Shown piece after piece: positions 62,964-64,000 of a stretch of 64,000 nucleotides of DNA. The DNA is from Rhynochetos jubatus (taxonomy: Eukaryota; Chordata; Aves; Eurypygiformes; Rhynochetidae). The stretch is taken from contig CM050662.1 of the NCBI GenBank assembly GCA_027574665.1, positions 6,168,501-6,232,500 on the forward strand, written 5' to 3'. The position numbers and the translations under genes were made by a program. The notes under the pieces were generated by a model, which searched no databases, was not told the DNA's origin, and worked only from the letters and a program-made list of their open reading frames with translations. How positions within the stretch are numbered: position 1 is the stretch's first letter; each line of letters starts with the position of its first letter.

Positions 62964-63004
62964 GTTAATACGTGTTTTTTGGTTTTTTCTCTTCCTTTAT
63001 CCAG
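62964..63004 (+). other. SLIT3: Splice acceptor region of the SLIT3 exon
   Basis: A pyrimidine-rich tract broken only by two G residues runs from about 62975 to the ccag acceptor at 63001-63004. A possible branch-point sequence, ttaatac, lies at 62965-62971, about 35 nt upstream of the exon, which is a normal distance. Together with gtaagt at 63077-63082 these are U2-type splice signals. They fix the exon ends and show transcription runs on the + strand. Confidence 0.8.
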
Positions 63005-63076
63005 AGACCTGAGTGAAAACCAGATAAAAGGAATCCCTAGAAAGGCCTTTCGAGGAATTATTGATGTGAAGAACTT
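63005..63076 (+). CDS. SLIT3: SLIT3 internal coding exon (one leucine-rich repeat; probably exon 5)
   Basis: This 72-bp exon encodes 23 whole residues plus split codons at both ends. Its first base completes a codon begun in the previous exon and its last two bases start a Leu codon, so both flanking introns are phase 2. A 72-nt phase-2 exon is the usual one-repeat exon of SLIT genes. The peptide carries [15 protein letters not shown] and DVKNL, matching the LRR pattern LxLxxNxIxxIPxxAFxG. SLIT proteins are secreted multi-domain ligands with four LRR domains, EGF repeats and a laminin-G domain, and they bind ROBO receptors. This repeat belongs to the first LRR domain, whereas ROBO contact is mainly through the second. 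From memory of the vertebrate paralogues, Gly before Ile-Pro and Val in DVKNL point to SLIT3; SLIT1 and SLIT2 have Ala there and differ near the end. Lys in NQIK and Ile in GIID differ from human SLIT3. The exon number is inferred, not seen. Confidence 0.92.
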
Positions 63077-63082
63077 GTAAGT
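63077..63082 (+). other. SLIT3: Splice donor of the SLIT3 exon
   Basis: The sequence gtaagt immediately follows the exon and matches the consensus U2-type 5' splice site. It leaves a phase-2 junction (two bases of a Leu codon in this exon), which fits the next SLIT exon beginning with the third base of that codon. Confidence 0.85.
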
Positions 63083-64000
63083 GACAACTTCCTTAATATT
63101 TGTGGTGGAAAACGTTCTCCCTGGGTTACATCTGGCTGTTAGGATTTGAATTCTGCGTGGTTAGCTCCATGCATCACAGAAGGGAGCTGTGGACCCTTCA
63201 GTGTGAGCAGGTTATCGTCAAGGGCCTCACATGCTACTTTGGTCCATATGTACACTGTGCAACACATCTGGGGAAGTTTGGAGCAAAGAAAATATGTACT
63301 TAAAGGCTTTATCCCTCCCTGCAGTATTGTCCTGGAAAAGCCAGTGACATCACAGCCCAAACCTTGAAGCAAGATATGCATAGGAAAGGAACCGGTGGAG
63401 TTCGGGGATGAAATTGGAATACTTCACTTAGATAAAATTTTTTATCCCACTACTTGGCTGGGAAGTAAATATGGCAAAATGTGGCACACAGACACAGTAG
63501 GTGAGCACAAGTATCAGAAAATGAAAAAACAGTGTGGGAAATTAACTGTGCATGCTTTGACAATTTTAAATACCTTAAAAAATCATTTTAATTTCCAGTA
63601 AAGGGAGAAAAGTGGGCTTTACTGTTTGTGCTAATGAAGCTAATTTGTTTTAGCCATTTTCTGCAACATGCAGTCTGAAATAGGTCTTTTCCCAGTTCTG
63701 TGATTTTATGTGTAAATAAAGACTTTCAGCTCTCTATTTCCAGAGCTGCCAGAGGCTCCTACATGCTACGTACCAGAAACGCATTTTTGTGCGCACCCAC
63801 ACACTAATGCACCGTTGGCACCGTCAGAGTCAACACAAGGTGAATTGAAAAAGGAAATAACTGCCAGCAAGTTGGCAGAGAGTCAGGATTTCCAGCGAAA
63901 ACTTGCAGCAACTCGCAGAAGCATTTCAGAGCTGTTAGTATTAGCACTGTGTTACCACACCAGTAGCTGAAATCTGAAACCCCAACGTGTTAAATATGGT
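63077..64000 (+). other. SLIT3: SLIT3 intron downstream of the exon (5' end only)
   Basis: No next LRR exon (expected to begin with a split Leu and then a QLD-type repeat) is visible before the window ends. The open frames here lack coding signatures, and no repeat was recognised. Confidence 0.75.

Larger units (their letters stand above)
1..63004 (+). other. SLIT3: SLIT3 intron (3' part of a very large intron, probably intron 4)
   Basis: All sequence upstream of the single exon reads as intron. I looked for the preceding SLIT LRR exon (the ELERLRL-type repeat) and other conserved SLIT peptides and saw none, so the intron's 5' end lies outside the window and the intron is longer than 63 kb. 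SLIT3 is known in vertebrates for very large introns in its 5' half. The assignment depends on the exon at the right edge. A nested gene or non-coding RNA without a recognisable signature cannot be excluded. Confidence 0.8.

Noticed and set aside
1-64000. CRISPR arrays, bacterial operons, phage or integrative elements
   Set aside because: The exon-intron structure, CR1 elements and absence of dense coding show vertebrate nuclear DNA; no direct-repeat/spacer arrays are present.

Overview
The window is vertebrate, almost certainly avian, nuclear DNA. It is AT-rich, has no gene-dense stretch, and its recognisable interspersed repeats are CR1 LINE fragments of the bird/reptile type, including a 3' end with the A-T-C-A-T-A-G/T-C-A-C-A-G-A-A-T-G signature. 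The only coding sequence I can support is one 72-bp exon at 63005-63076 on the + strand. It has a canonical acceptor (ccag) and donor (gtaagt), is bounded by phase-2 introns, and encodes one leucine-rich repeat. By residue identity it fits SLIT3, an axon-guidance ligand for ROBO receptors, better than SLIT1 or SLIT2. By comparison with the vertebrate SLIT exon pattern it is probably exon 5, the fifth repeat of the first LRR domain.

Everything from 1 to 63004 therefore reads as one very large SLIT3 intron whose 5' end lies outside the window, and 63077-64000 is the start of the next intron. I saw no other SLIT exon, no other gene on either strand and no RNA gene. The many 60-150 codon open frames are what chance gives in DNA of this size, and none resembles a known protein except those inside CR1.

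Layout: 1-31 kb is nearly repeat-poor intron with a MIR-like SINE remnant (about 5.2-5.4 kb), a short CR1 3' tail (8.1 kb), a 29-bp tandem duplication (13.8 kb) and several AT-rich palindromes. At 31.07-31.74 kb is a sense-strand CR1 with internal deletions. At 39.2-39.5 kb is a CR1 ORF2 fragment truncated at both ends. At 42.3 and 45.7 kb are two copies of an unclassified ~140-bp repeat in the same orientation. At 51.4-53.1 kb is an unusually 5'-extended CR1 that has lost most of ORF2 through one internal deletion. At 59.5-60.4 kb two CR1 fragments lie head-to-head as an inverted pair that could fold in the SLIT3 pre-mRNA. The exon sits 2.6 kb further on.

No new biological system is evident. 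The most interesting leads are the deleted CR1, which could be a non-autonomous derivative; the inverted CR1 pair; the unclassified repeat pair; and several homeodomain-site-rich blocks that look like candidate intronic enhancers but need cross-species alignment to support them.
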